Shown: positions 1-8,200 of the stretch, one piece after another
How the letters are laid out: every line of letters starts with the position of its first letter
How positions within the stretch are numbered: position 1 is the stretch's first letter
Assembly (NCBI GenBank): GCA_029264775.1
Contig: JARHYT010000097.1
Span: 1-37,278, forward strand
DNA: 37,278 nt
Direction of reading: 5' to 3'
From: Helicobacter sp.
Lineage (GTDB): Bacteria; Campylobacterota; Campylobacteria; Campylobacterales; Helicobacteraceae
Made by a program: the position numbers and the translations under genes
Notes under the pieces: generated by a model
What the model was told of the DNA's origin: nothing
Database searches by the model: none
What the model saw: only the letters and a program-made list of their open reading frames with translations

Positions 1-1216
1 CACTTGCTAGAATCTCAATAGTATCTTTATCAAGAAAATCATTTTTAAGCATTTTAACACCAAGCAAAAAGAGTTTGCCCAACACATTACCTAATTCTAA
101 ATTTGCTTTTTCTGCAAATTCATATACGCGTATTTCCTCAGGTAGAATAAGAGATTGCACTACCTCATCATTCTTTCTCGATCTTTGTTCTTTAATTTTT
201 TTCTTGCCTTTTGAAGGTCTTGCAATTGAACCTTCTTTCATCCAAGGACTATATCTATTAACCTTTATTTTGTCATCAATTTGATTTTTCTTGTTTTTAT
301 CATCGTCTAATATCTCTTTTGATGGGTTATTCTCATGCAAATCAATTAACACAATTTCATCTTGCTCGTCATCATATCCACTAGCCCCCATATCTCTTTC
401 CATACTAATAACATGAGAATTATGCTTATGTTGTTTTGCAGGTTGAGATTTATCCTTTTTCTTCTTTACTTTTTCGCTCTTTTCTGTGTGTTTTAGATTG
501 TCTAATATCTTTGTTGAGTTTTTAAGATTTGTTTGGGAATCTACATTAATTTCTTTATCTATTTTTGTATTATCATTTTTACTAATTACTCGTATAGAAC
601 TAATACGAGGTTTTTTTAACTGGCTTGGATCTATGCCTTGTGGTAATTCTTGAGGTTTTAAAATTTGTTTTAGCTCATCTTTTTGCTTGCTATTTTCTTT
701 CAATCTTGAGACTTCATCTTGTAAATCATGGGCTTTATCTATTTTTGTTATATTTTGTTCTATTTCTAATTTTTGTGCTTCTGTCTCTTTAGTATCTTGT
801 TTTTCCGTTTTAGTAGTTTGTTTGACACTTTCTTCTTTGCCTCTACTTATAATTCTAATTGATTTTTTTTCAGTTACATGTCCTGTTAATGTTGCATCTT
901 GAGTATCCATGCCACTAGAAACATTATCAGTATCTTTTGGTTTTGTGTTCTTTGTTATTTGCAATTCAGAATCTTTTTTTGATTTTTTATCCTCATTATT
1001 AGAATCTTTTTTAGTCCTACTCTTTGATTCTTTCTTAACAAAACCATCTGGTAATTTGCCACTTGTAATATAATTATATAAAATCTCTGCCTCATCATTA
1101 GTTATAGTGCTTGAAACATTGCGTACCTTAAAACCTAGCTCTTTTGCTTTATCAAAAACATCTTTTGGAATCTTTGCGGCTTCTTCTGCTATTTCTTTAA
1201 TACTCACTTTTGACAT
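1..1216 (-). CDS. infB: Translation initiation factor IF-2, N-terminal part (cut by window start)
   Basis: IF-2 is the GTPase that brings initiator tRNA to the ribosome. The frame opens with ATG at 1214-1216 (MSKVSIKEIAEEAAKIPKD) and stays open to base 1, about 405 codons, so the G domain and C-terminus lie outside. Residues 1-55 form a first IF2_N module. A long charged Lys/Glu/Asp/Gln/Ser-rich linker follows, with no predicted fold, as is usual for IF-2. A second IF2_N-like module (PEEIRVYEFAEKANLELG) lies at the window edge. The start overlaps the ylxR stop (ATG at 1214-1216, ylxR TGA ending at 1204), a typical translationally coupled pair. The identification rests on the N-terminal modules, linker composition and the ylxR neighbour; the GTPase motifs cannot be checked here. 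Confidence 0.93.
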   Translation of the reverse strand, partial: MSKVSIKEIAEEAAKIPKDVFDKAKELGFKVRNVSSTITNDEAEILYNYITSGKLPDGFVKKESKSRTKKDSNNEDKKSKKDSELQITKNTKPKDTDNVSSGMDTQDATLTGHVTEKKSIRIISRGKEESVKQTTKTEKQDTKETEAQKLEIEQNITKIDKAHDLQDEVSRLKENSKQKDELKQILKPQELPQGIDPSQLKKPRISSIRVISKNDNTKIDKEINVDSQTNLKNSTKILDNLKHTEKSEKVKKKKDKSQPAKQHKHNSHVISMERDMGASGYDDEQDEIVLIDLHENNPSKEILDDDKNKKNQIDDKIKVNRYSPWMKEGSIARPSKGKKKIKEQRSRKNDEVVQSLILPEEIRVYEFAEKANLELGNVLGKLFLLGVKMLKNDFLDKDTIEILAS

Positions 1217-1470
1217 TTTCTAATTATCTCCTCAATTTGTTCTCTTAAATTATCAGCTTTGCTAACAAACCTTTTCATGCTTTTTTGAATCCCATCTTTT
1301 TGCAAACACTCATAACAAACATAAAAACTTCTTCCGCTACCTTCGTATAATTGCAATGTAGATTCTAAACTTTTAAAACGCAAAAGGTCTTTTTGAAAAT
1401 CCCTTTTTTTACAAACAACACACATCCTTATACTCTTTTTAGAGTAAAACATTGTATTCTTTAAATTCAC
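1204..1470 (-). CDS. ylxR: YlxR-family (DUF448) RNA-binding protein
   Basis: This is a small basic protein of the YlxR/DUF448 family, which sits next to infB in very many bacteria; family structures suggest nucleic-acid binding. The family signature is visible: RMCVVCKKR near the N-terminus and GSGRSFYVCYECLQK later, giving two Cys pairs. I place the start at GTG 1468-1470 because AAGGA (complement of 1481-1485) lies 10 nt upstream. A longer frame from 1518 would overlap thrB by 41 bp and has no visible ribosome-binding site. ATG 1450-1452 is the other possibility. The gene follows the thrB stop by 7 nt and overlaps the infB start by 13 bp, so thrB-ylxR-infB look cotranscribed. Confidence 0.85.
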   Translation of the reverse strand: MNLKNTMFYSKKSIRMCVVCKKRDFQKDLLRFKSLESTLQLYEGSGRSFYVCYECLQKDGIQKSMKRFVSKADNLREQIEEIIRKCQK

Positions 1471-1477
1471 GCCATTT

Positions 1478-2374
1478 CTATCCTTTTTCAATTTTAACAC
1501 CATCATTATCAAAATCAAGAATTAAAACTTTAAATTTTGGAAATTTTGCAAACATTTTTTTTGCAAGATATTTTGCATCATCTTCATAGCACAAGTTGAA
1601 TATCGATGAGCCACTACCAGATAAAGTACTCATCAAAGCTCCATTATGCAATGCAATTTTTTTAACTTGAAATAGTATAGGAAAAATAGACATCCTTGAA
1701 TGCTCATGAAGTCTATCAAGTGAAAACTCTCTAAGTAAATCCCATCTTTGCATACCAAAAGCAAGGCTTAATGCAGAAGAATGAGAGATGTTGAAAACGC
1801 AATCTTTTATATCATAGTTACTTGGTAGAACATTTCTAGATTTCTTTGTAGACATTGGTTGCTCTGGTATTACCATTACGCTTTTCACATTGTTTGGTAT
1901 GCTACATCTAAGACTTGCAACAATTGACTTTCCTGCTTTATTTTTTTTAACCACACTTGCATTAAACCCTCCCATAGTAGCTGGAGTAATATTATCTGGA
2001 TGGTTTTCATAATTTAATGCTATATTAAGAACCTCTTTTTTACTTGGCACATGCCCTGCCATCTTGAAAGCACTAAAAATAGCACCTATAATAACGGCAC
2101 TAGAAGAACCCATGCCTCTTGAAATAGGTATATTGTTTCTAAAACTAAAACTAAATTTTGAGTTTTCACCAAACCTCTTATATGTTTGCATAAAAATCTT
2201 TACAAAGGTGTTATCTTGCATAAAATGAGGATTTGATTGTCCCTCTCCTTGGATACTTATTGTCTGTTCTTTTGCTTCCCTTATACTAAAATAATTTCTA
2301 AAGTTTAAAGACAATCCCAAACAATCAAAACCGGGACCCAAATTAGCACTTGTAGCAGGTACTGAAAAATTCAA
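1478..2374 (-). CDS. thrB: Homoserine kinase
   Basis: Homoserine kinase phosphorylates L-homoserine with ATP to O-phosphohomoserine, the penultimate step of threonine synthesis, in the cytoplasm. The 298-residue length is normal. It opens with the GHMP-kinase N-terminal motif VPATSANLGPGFDCLGLSL. The ATP-binding glycine-rich motif is PISRGMGSSSAVIIGA near residue 90, and the C-terminal GHMP motif is STLSGSGSSIFNL near residue 255. The start appears to be TTG at 2372-2374, with GGGAG about 9 nt upstream. An extended -10 (TGCTATAAT, minus strand, 2429-2434) lies about 55 nt upstream, so thrB probably has its own promoter. Confidence 0.93.
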   Translation of the reverse strand: MNFSVPATSANLGPGFDCLGLSLNFRNYFSIREAKEQTISIQGEGQSNPHFMQDNTFVKIFMQTYKRFGENSKFSFSFRNNIPISRGMGSSSAVIIGAIFSAFKMAGHVPSKKEVLNIALNYENHPDNITPATMGGFNASVVKKNKAGKSIVASLRCSIPNNVKSVMVIPEQPMSTKKSRNVLPSNYDIKDCVFNISHSSALSLAFGMQRWDLLREFSLDRLHEHSRMSIFPILFQVKKIALHNGALMSTLSGSGSSIFNLCYEDDAKYLAKKMFAKFPKFKVLILDFDNDGVKIEKG

Positions 2375-2428
2375 ACTATAATTCTCCCATATTTAGTTAA
2401 TAATTCGGATTTGTAAAAACATCGTGCT

Positions 2429-2434
2429 ATTATA
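2429..2434 (-). promoter_or_regulatory. Candidate extended -10 promoter for thrB-ylxR-infB
   Basis: On the minus strand the sequence reads TGC then TATAAT, a perfect consensus -10 with an upstream TGN. It lies in the gap between the membrane-protein gene and thrB, about 55 nt before the TTG start. No -35 box is seen, as expected for Campylobacterota promoters. Inferred from sequence only. Confidence 0.5.
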
Positions 2435-2456
2435 GCAAAGTATTCAATATTTTTTA

Positions 2457-2927
2457 CTACAAATAAAATAAAGCTGATGATACAAACAAACTAATATTAA
2501 AAACACAACAAAAGGCAAGTAAAACAACAAAACTTATAATCCTTATCCACCATGTGTTTCGTCCAAAATTTTTCCTTGGTTTATTTGGCTTTGTGCCTAT
2601 TAAACCTAATAAATAAAAAATTAACATTATGGTAAAACTGGCAAATGAAAGTATAATTTGTGAATTTATTGCATCGCTTAATTTGTCTTGCTCCATGTTT
2701 CCATTAGCTAAATATATAAGCGTAATAACACAAGACATAAGCCATGCAAATAACAATCTAATACCCACAATTTTAAATTTTGAAAATACACTCATTAACA
2801 ACAGAACGCAACAAAATAAGGCAATTGCAATTATATATGCAAATGTTGATTTGTTTAAAAGCAATGTTATTTGATTTAGGCTAGTAACTTCTATTATAGA
2901 ATAAAAAATTTTATAAAAAATGGACAT
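2457..2927 (-). CDS. Small integral membrane protein of unknown function
   Basis: I do not recognise a family. The 156-residue product shows four hydrophobic stretches: about residues 28-48 (FAYIIAIALFCCVLLLMSVF), 54-74, 90-110 and 128-152. The loop before the last helix is basic and Lys/Arg/Asn-rich (GTKPNKPRKNFGRNTWW), which suggests that loop faces the cytoplasm. There is no signal peptide and no catalytic motif. The ATG at 2925-2927 has GGGA 4 nt upstream. The gene sits between maf and thrB with a candidate -10 of its own at 2953-2958. A conserved lineage-specific membrane protein is the most that can be said. Confidence 0.75.
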   Translation of the reverse strand: MSIFYKIFYSIIEVTSLNQITLLLNKSTFAYIIAIALFCCVLLLMSVFSKFKIVGIRLLFAWLMSCVITLIYLANGNMEQDKLSDAINSQIILSFASFTIMLIFYLLGLIGTKPNKPRKNFGRNTWWIRIISFVVLLAFCCVFNISLFVSSALFYL

Positions 2928-2952
2928 ACATTCCCTTCTAAACTTGTATGAT

Positions 2953-2958
2953 ATTATA
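2953..2958 (-). promoter_or_regulatory. Candidate -10 box for the 156-residue membrane protein gene
   Basis: The minus strand has TATAAT, placed about 25 nt upstream of the ATG at 2927 and just after the maf stop codon. The region is very AT-rich, so a chance match is possible. Confidence 0.35.
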
Positions 2959-5031
2959 TCAACTTTTATTGATTGTGTGTAAATTTTGGATAGTTTTCTT
3001 GCAATGATTAATTATAGATTCTATACCATTACTTAGATTAGACTTAAATAATGTGTAATATGTGCTATCTTTGGCAAACAAACATGAAATTAAAAAGGTA
3101 AAACATAAATGCAGTATGCTCCCTTCAAGCAAAATAATACTTTTTCTATATTCAACATTCATAATATATTTTTGCAATAATATCACTATAGAATCTACAC
3201 ATACAAAAATATCTTTTAATTCACATGGTTCTTTTAACAAGATCTTTTGTATTTGCTTATAAAAATTATCTAAAACATCTATTATTGAATCTATATCTAA
3301 CAAAAGACTATAATCTCTAAAAAGTAATTTAAAATTTCTTACTTGCTCTTTTTTATCAATTTGCTTTAATGTAAAATCATCTTCATTCAAACTAATAGTA
3401 TTATTAAATTTCATACCATAGCCCATATTAATAACACTATTTGGCTTGTAAAGCTTGATTGCCTCTTCAATATTCTTTGCACTCATATAAAACAAATCAT
3501 TACTATATACATTCAAATCTTTATTCCCATCAACCTTGAAACAATCATTTGGTATTTTTGTGTCCTCAGTACCATAAAAACTATGTTTAGCATGTTTGCT
3601 ATATCCCTCAATATACCCGCAATCAATTCCACAAAGTATGCAATCGCTTCCCAAAAACGATGCAAGAGCAACACCTGCATTGCCAACAAATGGGGCACTA
3701 AACTCAATAACAATTGCACTAGAATCTAAATAGGCACTAGAACTACCACCTCTAAAAAAACCATAAGATTCTTGGCTATTTTCTATAGATTTAAAATCCG
3801 TTGTTTGTGCAAATATAAGCGGTATATCTCCCAAATCAGCCTCTTTTAACACTTCCCAAAGATAAGGAACTCTTTCTATTTCTAATTGAAAATCAGGTTT
3901 TATATCATGGTGCCTTAATACCTTCAAGGCAGTACCACAACTAATAATTATCATATTATCTTGATTGTTTTTAATAAAATCTATACATAAATCAAGACTC
4001 GCACCATTACCAACAACGCATATTGGAGCATTAACTCTTTGTATATTTGAATGCAAAAGTTTGCATTGCTTAAGATTCTTGCACGCGTTATTGAATCCCA
4101 AAATCTCATCCTCAAAGCTACCCCAACCACGCATAATAGCCTTTTTTTCTTTAAATATAAAATCCTGTAATAACTCTACATTCCTAGTGTTATAATGTTT
4201 TAATTCAAGGCTTAAAATGTTGTTAGTTATTTTTTTTGTATGCAAAAATGCCCTCACTAATGGCAATGAAATATCCTTGATTACGATAAAACAAGCATTA
4301 GAATCTACTTGTTTAAAAAGCTTATTGTAATCAACAAAATAAAGTGAGATTCTAAACAGATCTATATTGTCTTCATATATTAAAAGTGAATGAAAAAAAT
4401 ATTCTTCATCTAATAATTGTTGCAAAAACAAGCCACCCATTAATCCATAAATAATTGTTTGAGGCATGAACTTTGAATCCTCAAAAGATTCTAAAAGATT
4501 ATTAAACAATGCCATATTACTATGCTTTGATAACTCAAAATGATTGGTATGTATTTCATTGTTTCTATTATCTTGCATTGCTAAACCTCTTTTTAGGACA
4601 TCTCTTAACATGTCATTACAATACTTACCTGTTATATGTAATTTATTCTCATCTATGAATTGTGAATTTATGTTTAAATTAAAATTTGCAAAAAGATTCC
4701 ATTTATTGTTTTTCATAGGATTTATTGCTACATCTTTATGCGATTCTTGCATGCTTGTTGTATGTGTTTGTGGCGAAATATTTGCAACATTGCCTATGGC
4801 GTTTAATTTTGGGATAATGGGATAGTGTATTTTTTGTGTTGGTAAATGAATTATGTTTATGCCATATGAATCTACATGCAAATTATATTCTTTTGGATTG
4901 TTTGTAAGGGTGCTAAATAACTTAGGATTAAGGCTTTTAAAAAATTCCATATTATTATAATATGTGATTTGTAAATTATGCGTATCAATATATTGCATAG
5001 AATCTTTATTAAATTCATTTACATTTTGCAT
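2959..5031 (-). CDS. Motility accessory factor (Maf / DUF115) family protein, probable flagellin glycosylation
   Basis: This looks like a Maf-family protein, the DUF115 (MptE-like) group implicated in moving nonulosonic acids such as pseudaminic acid onto flagellin in Campylobacter and Helicobacter. The 690-residue size fits. The conserved core begins near residue 337 with CVVGNGASLDLCIDFI, followed by IISCGTALKVLRHHDIKPDF. Further on come FVGNAGVALASFLGSDCILCG and CGYIEGYSKHAKHSFYG, all typical of the family. The N-terminal third is poorly conserved and Asn-rich. The ATG has AAGGA 6 nt upstream. It follows the glycosyltransferase gene by 8 nt, so the two are probably one operon. The substrate is inference from the family. 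It could be pseE/maf, but I leave the symbol blank because the family is multicopy. Confidence 0.8.
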   Translation of the reverse strand: MQNVNEFNKDSMQYIDTHNLQITYYNNMEFFKSLNPKLFSTLTNNPKEYNLHVDSYGINIIHLPTQKIHYPIIPKLNAIGNVANISPQTHTTSMQESHKDVAINPMKNNKWNLFANFNLNINSQFIDENKLHITGKYCNDMLRDVLKRGLAMQDNRNNEIHTNHFELSKHSNMALFNNLLESFEDSKFMPQTIIYGLMGGLFLQQLLDEEYFFHSLLIYEDNIDLFRISLYFVDYNKLFKQVDSNACFIVIKDISLPLVRAFLHTKKITNNILSLELKHYNTRNVELLQDFIFKEKKAIMRGWGSFEDEILGFNNACKNLKQCKLLHSNIQRVNAPICVVGNGASLDLCIDFIKNNQDNMIIISCGTALKVLRHHDIKPDFQLEIERVPYLWEVLKEADLGDIPLIFAQTTDFKSIENSQESYGFFRGGSSSAYLDSSAIVIEFSAPFVGNAGVALASFLGSDCILCGIDCGYIEGYSKHAKHSFYGTEDTKIPNDCFKVDGNKDLNVYSNDLFYMSAKNIEEAIKLYKPNSVINMGYGMKFNNTISLNEDDFTLKQIDKKEQVRNFKLLFRDYSLLLDIDSIIDVLDNFYKQIQKILLKEPCELKDIFVCVDSIVILLQKYIMNVEYRKSIILLEGSILHLCFTFLISCLFAKDSTYYTLFKSNLSNGIESIINHCKKTIQNLHTINKS

Positions 5032-5039
5032 AAATTTCC

Positions 5040-6284
5040 TTATTTAGATTTTAAAACCTTTTTTACATAATAAAACATCTTGTATAAAATTGGATACGAA
5101 AATGCTATCTTTGTTCTAAATTTAAAATGATTTTTAGGTACATTTTGGATTAACGATGTAAAGAGATTCTTAGCGTTTTTTGGATCTTTAGATTCAATTG
5201 CAATCGCATAAAGAGCCTTTACACTTCTTGGTGTAAGGTATATAATCCCCTTTTGCAAACTCTGTTTTGTATTGTCGTCAAAAGTGCATGTAGTAGTAAA
5301 ATCATATAGGGCATTAGCCATGCTAAGCCATGAATAGCTTTTATCATACATGGACGCTAATTCTTTATTATTAAACGCATTAAAAATATCAGATTTAAAA
5401 GGTGGAAATTTATGTAAATTTGGATTAAAGGTCATGATTGAATTACTTCTGATTCTGTATGCATACAATTTATGCGGTATGGATATTGTTTCTCTAGCAC
5501 AAGAAAAAATCATAAAAGCAAATAGTTGATCTTCTGCAAACATAGCATTCATAAATCTTATATTGTATTTTCTTAATAATTCTATCGTTACAAGTCCATG
5601 CCATGAAAAGCCATCTGTTGTTTGCAATTTTTTATCCAATGCTTGAATATTTGACAACCTTTCATATTGTAAATCATGCGTATTGCTAGTATATTCTTCA
5701 CACTTAATAACAGAATGGGCATCTAAAGGAAACACATCGTTTTCTTGAATATTGAAGAATTTATGCAACACAATATCGATTTGTTGGTGCTTGGTTGCAA
5801 ATTGCATACATGTATCAATACAATTAAAACATAATAAGTCATCAGAATCTAAAAAATGAATATAATCGCATTGCATAATATCTTTTGTATGAGATAAAAT
5901 CTCTAAAGCAATAGGTAAATTCAGTAAAACACCTTCATATTCCTGCTTTGAATGCTTAAAACAGCCTCTATAAGTATATTCACCCTGAAATATATAATAT
6001 CCATCTTTATCTTCAAATTTTATTATATCCAACGAATTAGTCAAATAGTCAATACCCACATTTCTAGCACTAGATAAACCACCATTTATTTTATCTATAA
6101 CAACAATTCTTTTATCTTTATGAAAATACTTCATCAGTATGTCAAAACTATTATCTGTACTGCCGTCATTTACACATATGATACTAATATCCGCATATGT
6201 TTGATTTAAAACAGATTCTAAGCATGAATCTAGAAATTGTGAAACATTATATATTGGAATAATTATCCCAACTCTTTTTGTCAT
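5040..6284 (-). CDS. Family 2 glycosyltransferase
   Basis: This is a cytoplasmic GT-A-fold, inverting GT2 enzyme. The N-terminus carries the nucleotide-sugar fold RVGIIIPIYNVSQFLDSCLE. It continues with VNDGSTDNSFDIL (the first Asp of the GT2 site), GGLSSARNVGIDYL, and a DxD-type metal site HFLDSDDLL. The remaining ~200 residues resemble GT2 enzymes of cell-surface glycan synthesis, with a likely catalytic acidic pair in MFAEDQLF. I chose ATG 6282-6284 because AAGG lies 6 nt upstream. An in-frame ATG at 6336-6338 would add 18 residues but has no ribosome-binding site. It is followed by the maf-like gene after 8 nt, so a role in protein or flagellin glycosylation is plausible. The donor and acceptor cannot be read from the sequence. 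Confidence 0.85.
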   Translation of the reverse strand: MTKRVGIIIPIYNVSQFLDSCLESVLNQTYADISIICVNDGSTDNSFDILMKYFHKDKRIVVIDKINGGLSSARNVGIDYLTNSLDIIKFEDKDGYYIFQGEYTYRGCFKHSKQEYEGVLLNLPIALEILSHTKDIMQCDYIHFLDSDDLLCFNCIDTCMQFATKHQQIDIVLHKFFNIQENDVFPLDAHSVIKCEEYTSNTHDLQYERLSNIQALDKKLQTTDGFSWHGLVTIELLRKYNIRFMNAMFAEDQLFAFMIFSCARETISIPHKLYAYRIRSNSIMTFNPNLHKFPPFKSDIFNAFNNKELASMYDKSYSWLSMANALYDFTTTCTFDDNTKQSLQKGIIYLTPRSVKALYAIAIESKDPKNAKNLFTSLIQNVPKNHFKFRTKIAFSYPILYKMFYYVKKVLKSK

Positions 6285-6414
6285 AAAAAACCTTAATCTA
6301 TTACATAATGCGTATTTTATCATATTTATTAATTTCATTTTACAAAAACAAGATTCTTTAATGTTTATTTAGAGCATGTAGAATACTACCTTTCATTTCA
6401 CATTAAGGATTACC

Positions 6415-6894
6415 ATGAATAAAATTAAATGTTTAATTGCTGCGTGTTTTTTACAATTTGTATTTGCTAGTGATATTACTGGTATATATGAAGTTGAATC
6501 TAACAATGAAATATCATATGTTGAAATTTTTCAAAAAAATGGTAAATTCTACGCAGTTGGATTTGCAAATAAAAGTGGAAAAGATTCGGGCAAGGATATA
6601 AAAAATCCAAATCCATCTCTTAGAGATAGAAACATAGGCGGTAGTGTATTTTTATGGAATCTACAAAAAGCAGACGATGGAAAATATGTAGATGGACGCA
6701 TTTATAGTTTTGATAATGGAGCAACATACTATATAAACGCAAGGCAAGAAGGAGAACTTTTAAAACTTAAGGCAAGTAAGGATAAAAAAGGTGTAATCGG
6801 TAAAAATCTTGTATGGAGAAAATTAAATGAAAAAGAAATTGAACCATACAATACCTACAGATACGACACTAATAAGCTAGAATTACCAAAATAA
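6415..6894 (+). CDS. Exported DUF2147 protein
   Basis: This is a 159-residue secreted protein matching the DUF2147 pattern: ITGIYEVE near the mature N-terminus, a middle section with FLWNLQKADDGKYVDGRI, then DNGATYYINA, and a C-terminal KNLVWRKL. Residues 1-18 (MNKIKCLIAACFLQFVFA) form a signal peptide, with cleavage likely after FA-S. Known DUF2147 proteins are periplasmic beta-rich proteins of unknown function. The start ATG has AAGGA 6 nt upstream (TAAGGATTACC). It is transcribed divergently from the glycosyltransferase, and a strong hairpin begins directly after the stop codon, so it is probably a single-gene unit. Confidence 0.85.
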   Translation: MNKIKCLIAACFLQFVFASDITGIYEVESNNEISYVEIFQKNGKFYAVGFANKSGKDSGKDIKNPNPSLRDRNIGGSVFLWNLQKADDGKYVDGRIYSFDNGATYYINARQEGELLKLKASKDKKGVIGKNLVWRKLNEKEIEPYNTYRYDTNKLELPK

Positions 6895-6928
6895 GTGCAA
6901 TGTTGCTACAAAAAAGTAGCAATTGCAC
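6895..6928 (+). terminator. Strong stem-loop directly after the DUF2147 gene
   Basis: The arms GTGCAA(TG)TTGCTAC and GTAGCAATTGCAC can form a 13-bp stem with one 2-nt bulge around an AAAAAA loop, starting on the base after the stop codon. No long T-run follows on the plus strand, so it may be an imperfect intrinsic terminator or an mRNA-stabilising 3' hairpin. Confidence 0.6.
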
Positions 6929-6992
6929 ACAAATTTAGTTATGATGCAAAAATTACGATATTATTATATAAATATTCTTGCAAGGAGATGTT

Positions 6993-7316
6993 ATGAAAAC
7001 TAGAAAGATGACTTTGCTTGCATCATTTATAATGAGTACGCAGTTTTTGTTTGGTGTTCCGCAACTTATTGAGCAGCAATATAATCAAATATGTTGGCAG
7101 TGTTATAGTCCAGAAATATCCGTGCAAAATTTCTTAAACAGGCACAGAGAAACTCTTCGTAATTTATGTTTTAAAAAAGATGCTAAAGCTTGCCATATGA
7201 TGGCAACCCTATATGCCGCGTTACTTAATGATTTTGACGCACAAGCATATTGGCAGAGATCTTGCAAATTAGGCAATAAAGATGATTGTGCTAAAGTTAC
7301 AGAGGATGAGGAGTAA
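6993..7316 (+). CDS. Small secreted cysteine-rich protein with one Sel1/Hcp-like repeat
   Basis: The 107-residue product has a signal peptide (MKTRKMTLLASFIMSTQFLFG) and six cysteines in the mature part. Four of them form two C-x7-C pairs (CFKKDAKAC and CKLGNKDDC) flanking a helix pair, ACHMMATLYAALLNDFDAQA then YWQRSCKLG. This is the spacing of Helicobacter cysteine-rich Hcp/Sel1-like repeats, where each pair makes a disulfide across an alpha/alpha hairpin. Hcp proteins normally have four or more repeats; this has about one. The start is ATG 6993 with AAGGAG 5 nt upstream; the earlier in-frame TTG at 6978 is rejected. Export to the periplasm or beyond is inferred, and the function is unknown. 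Confidence 0.75.
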   Translation: MKTRKMTLLASFIMSTQFLFGVPQLIEQQYNQICWQCYSPEISVQNFLNRHRETLRNLCFKKDAKACHMMATLYAALLNDFDAQAYWQRSCKLGNKDDCAKVTEDEE

Positions 7317-7386
7317 CCTAGCCTGTTATATTAACTTAAATGTATTTTACATGGTAGCGTATCACGAATTAAGGCGTTATAAAGCA

Positions 7387-7428
7387 ATCACATATAGCAA
7401 AGCATAAAAGTATTGCTAACCTTGTGAT
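7387..7428. terminator. Two-part inverted repeat between convergent genes
   Basis: The arms ATCACA...TGTGAT and the inner TAGCAA...TTGCTA form two 6-bp stem segments separated by a small internal loop, with a 12-nt apical loop. It lies between the 3' ends of the plus-strand Sel1-like gene and the minus-strand NYN gene, a suitable place for a bidirectional terminator. No clear T-run follows on either strand. Confidence 0.4.
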
Positions 7429-7458
7429 GAAAAATTTATCTTTTGCTTACAAATCATA

Positions 7459-8088
7459 TCAATACTCCGTCTGAAGAGCATTTCTCACATAGTCTAATAT
7501 CTGCTCACAGCTCCTAGAACGAATTAAATCTGAATGTTTAATTAAACTATGATTTATCTCAAAACCATCTTTAAGGTTTGCAATAATTGTTGTAATACCA
7601 TTTGTACGAGCACACTTTAAAGCTGGAATCAAATCAATATCCTTAGAAAACACCAAGATTCTATCGGCTAGTTTATTATAAACAATATGTGCAATATCAA
7701 GCCCTATTAACATATCTACTTGTTTTTGTATTATTATAGGTCTATTATTAGAATCATATCCACGAAATTTTGATATACCTAGCCTCGTAGCTATATATGG
7801 CATCATTTCTATATCATCTAAAAACTTTAAAATCTGTGCTGATTTTGTTTGATAGTCGTCATCTCTATATGAATTGATTTTGTCAGATTCTAAAGGCTTA
7901 GCAGTATAGAAAAATATCTTTTTTAATCTTTCCTCCTTAAGCAAAAAAGAATGTATTAGGGCTAGCATATGATATGCGTTATTGCAATTTATATTACTCT
8001 CATTAAAATCTGGAAATTGCGAATCTTTTTGTATATTATTAATTTCATGTCTTAAGTTCTCCCAATCAACAAAAACTATCGTATTCAT
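7459..8088 (-). CDS. NYN (PIN-like, LabA/DUF88) domain protein
   Basis: This is a 209-residue single-domain protein of the NYN superfamily, PIN-like folds that often act as metal-dependent ribonucleases. The hallmarks are the N-terminal FVDWENLRHEINN (first acidic site), a central KQVDMLIGLDIAHIVYNK with conserved Asp residues, then RILVFSKDIDLIPALKCART (the S-x-D-x-D/L-x-P motif). The C-terminal end has HSDLIRSRS. All expected acidic positions appear present, so it is probably catalytically competent. The ATG has GGAG upstream and a consensus -10 lies about 50 nt before it. It is a single-gene unit with no antitoxin-like partner beside it. The RNA target is unknown. Confidence 0.85.
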   Translation of the reverse strand: MNTIVFVDWENLRHEINNIQKDSQFPDFNESNINCNNAYHMLALIHSFLLKEERLKKIFFYTAKPLESDKINSYRDDDYQTKSAQILKFLDDIEMMPYIATRLGISKFRGYDSNNRPIIIQKQVDMLIGLDIAHIVYNKLADRILVFSKDIDLIPALKCARTNGITTIIANLKDGFEINHSLIKHSDLIRSRSCEQILDYVRNALQTEY

Positions 8089-8136
8089 TTATATCTCCAA
8101 ATAAGTTTTAATTTTTGCATATTCCACATGCATTAA

Positions 8137-8142
8137 ATTATA
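8137..8142 (-). promoter_or_regulatory. Candidate extended -10 promoter for the NYN gene
   Basis: The minus strand reads TGA then TATAAT, about 50 nt upstream of the ATG at 8088, in the gap between the yigZ-like gene and the NYN gene. No -35 box is visible. Confidence 0.45.
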
Positions 8143-8200
8143 TCATAAATAAGAGATAATGCAATTATTCATTGATTTTTATTATTCTAGTTGCGTGAAT

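Noticed and set aside
687-902. Plus-strand open frame opposite infB
   Set aside because: It is the complement of the charged IF-2 linker; the minus-strand frame is continuous with IF-2 modules at both ends.
6978-6992. Upstream TTG start for the small Sel1-like protein
   Set aside because: It would put the AAGGAG ribosome-binding site inside the coding region and extend the signal peptide with acidic residues.
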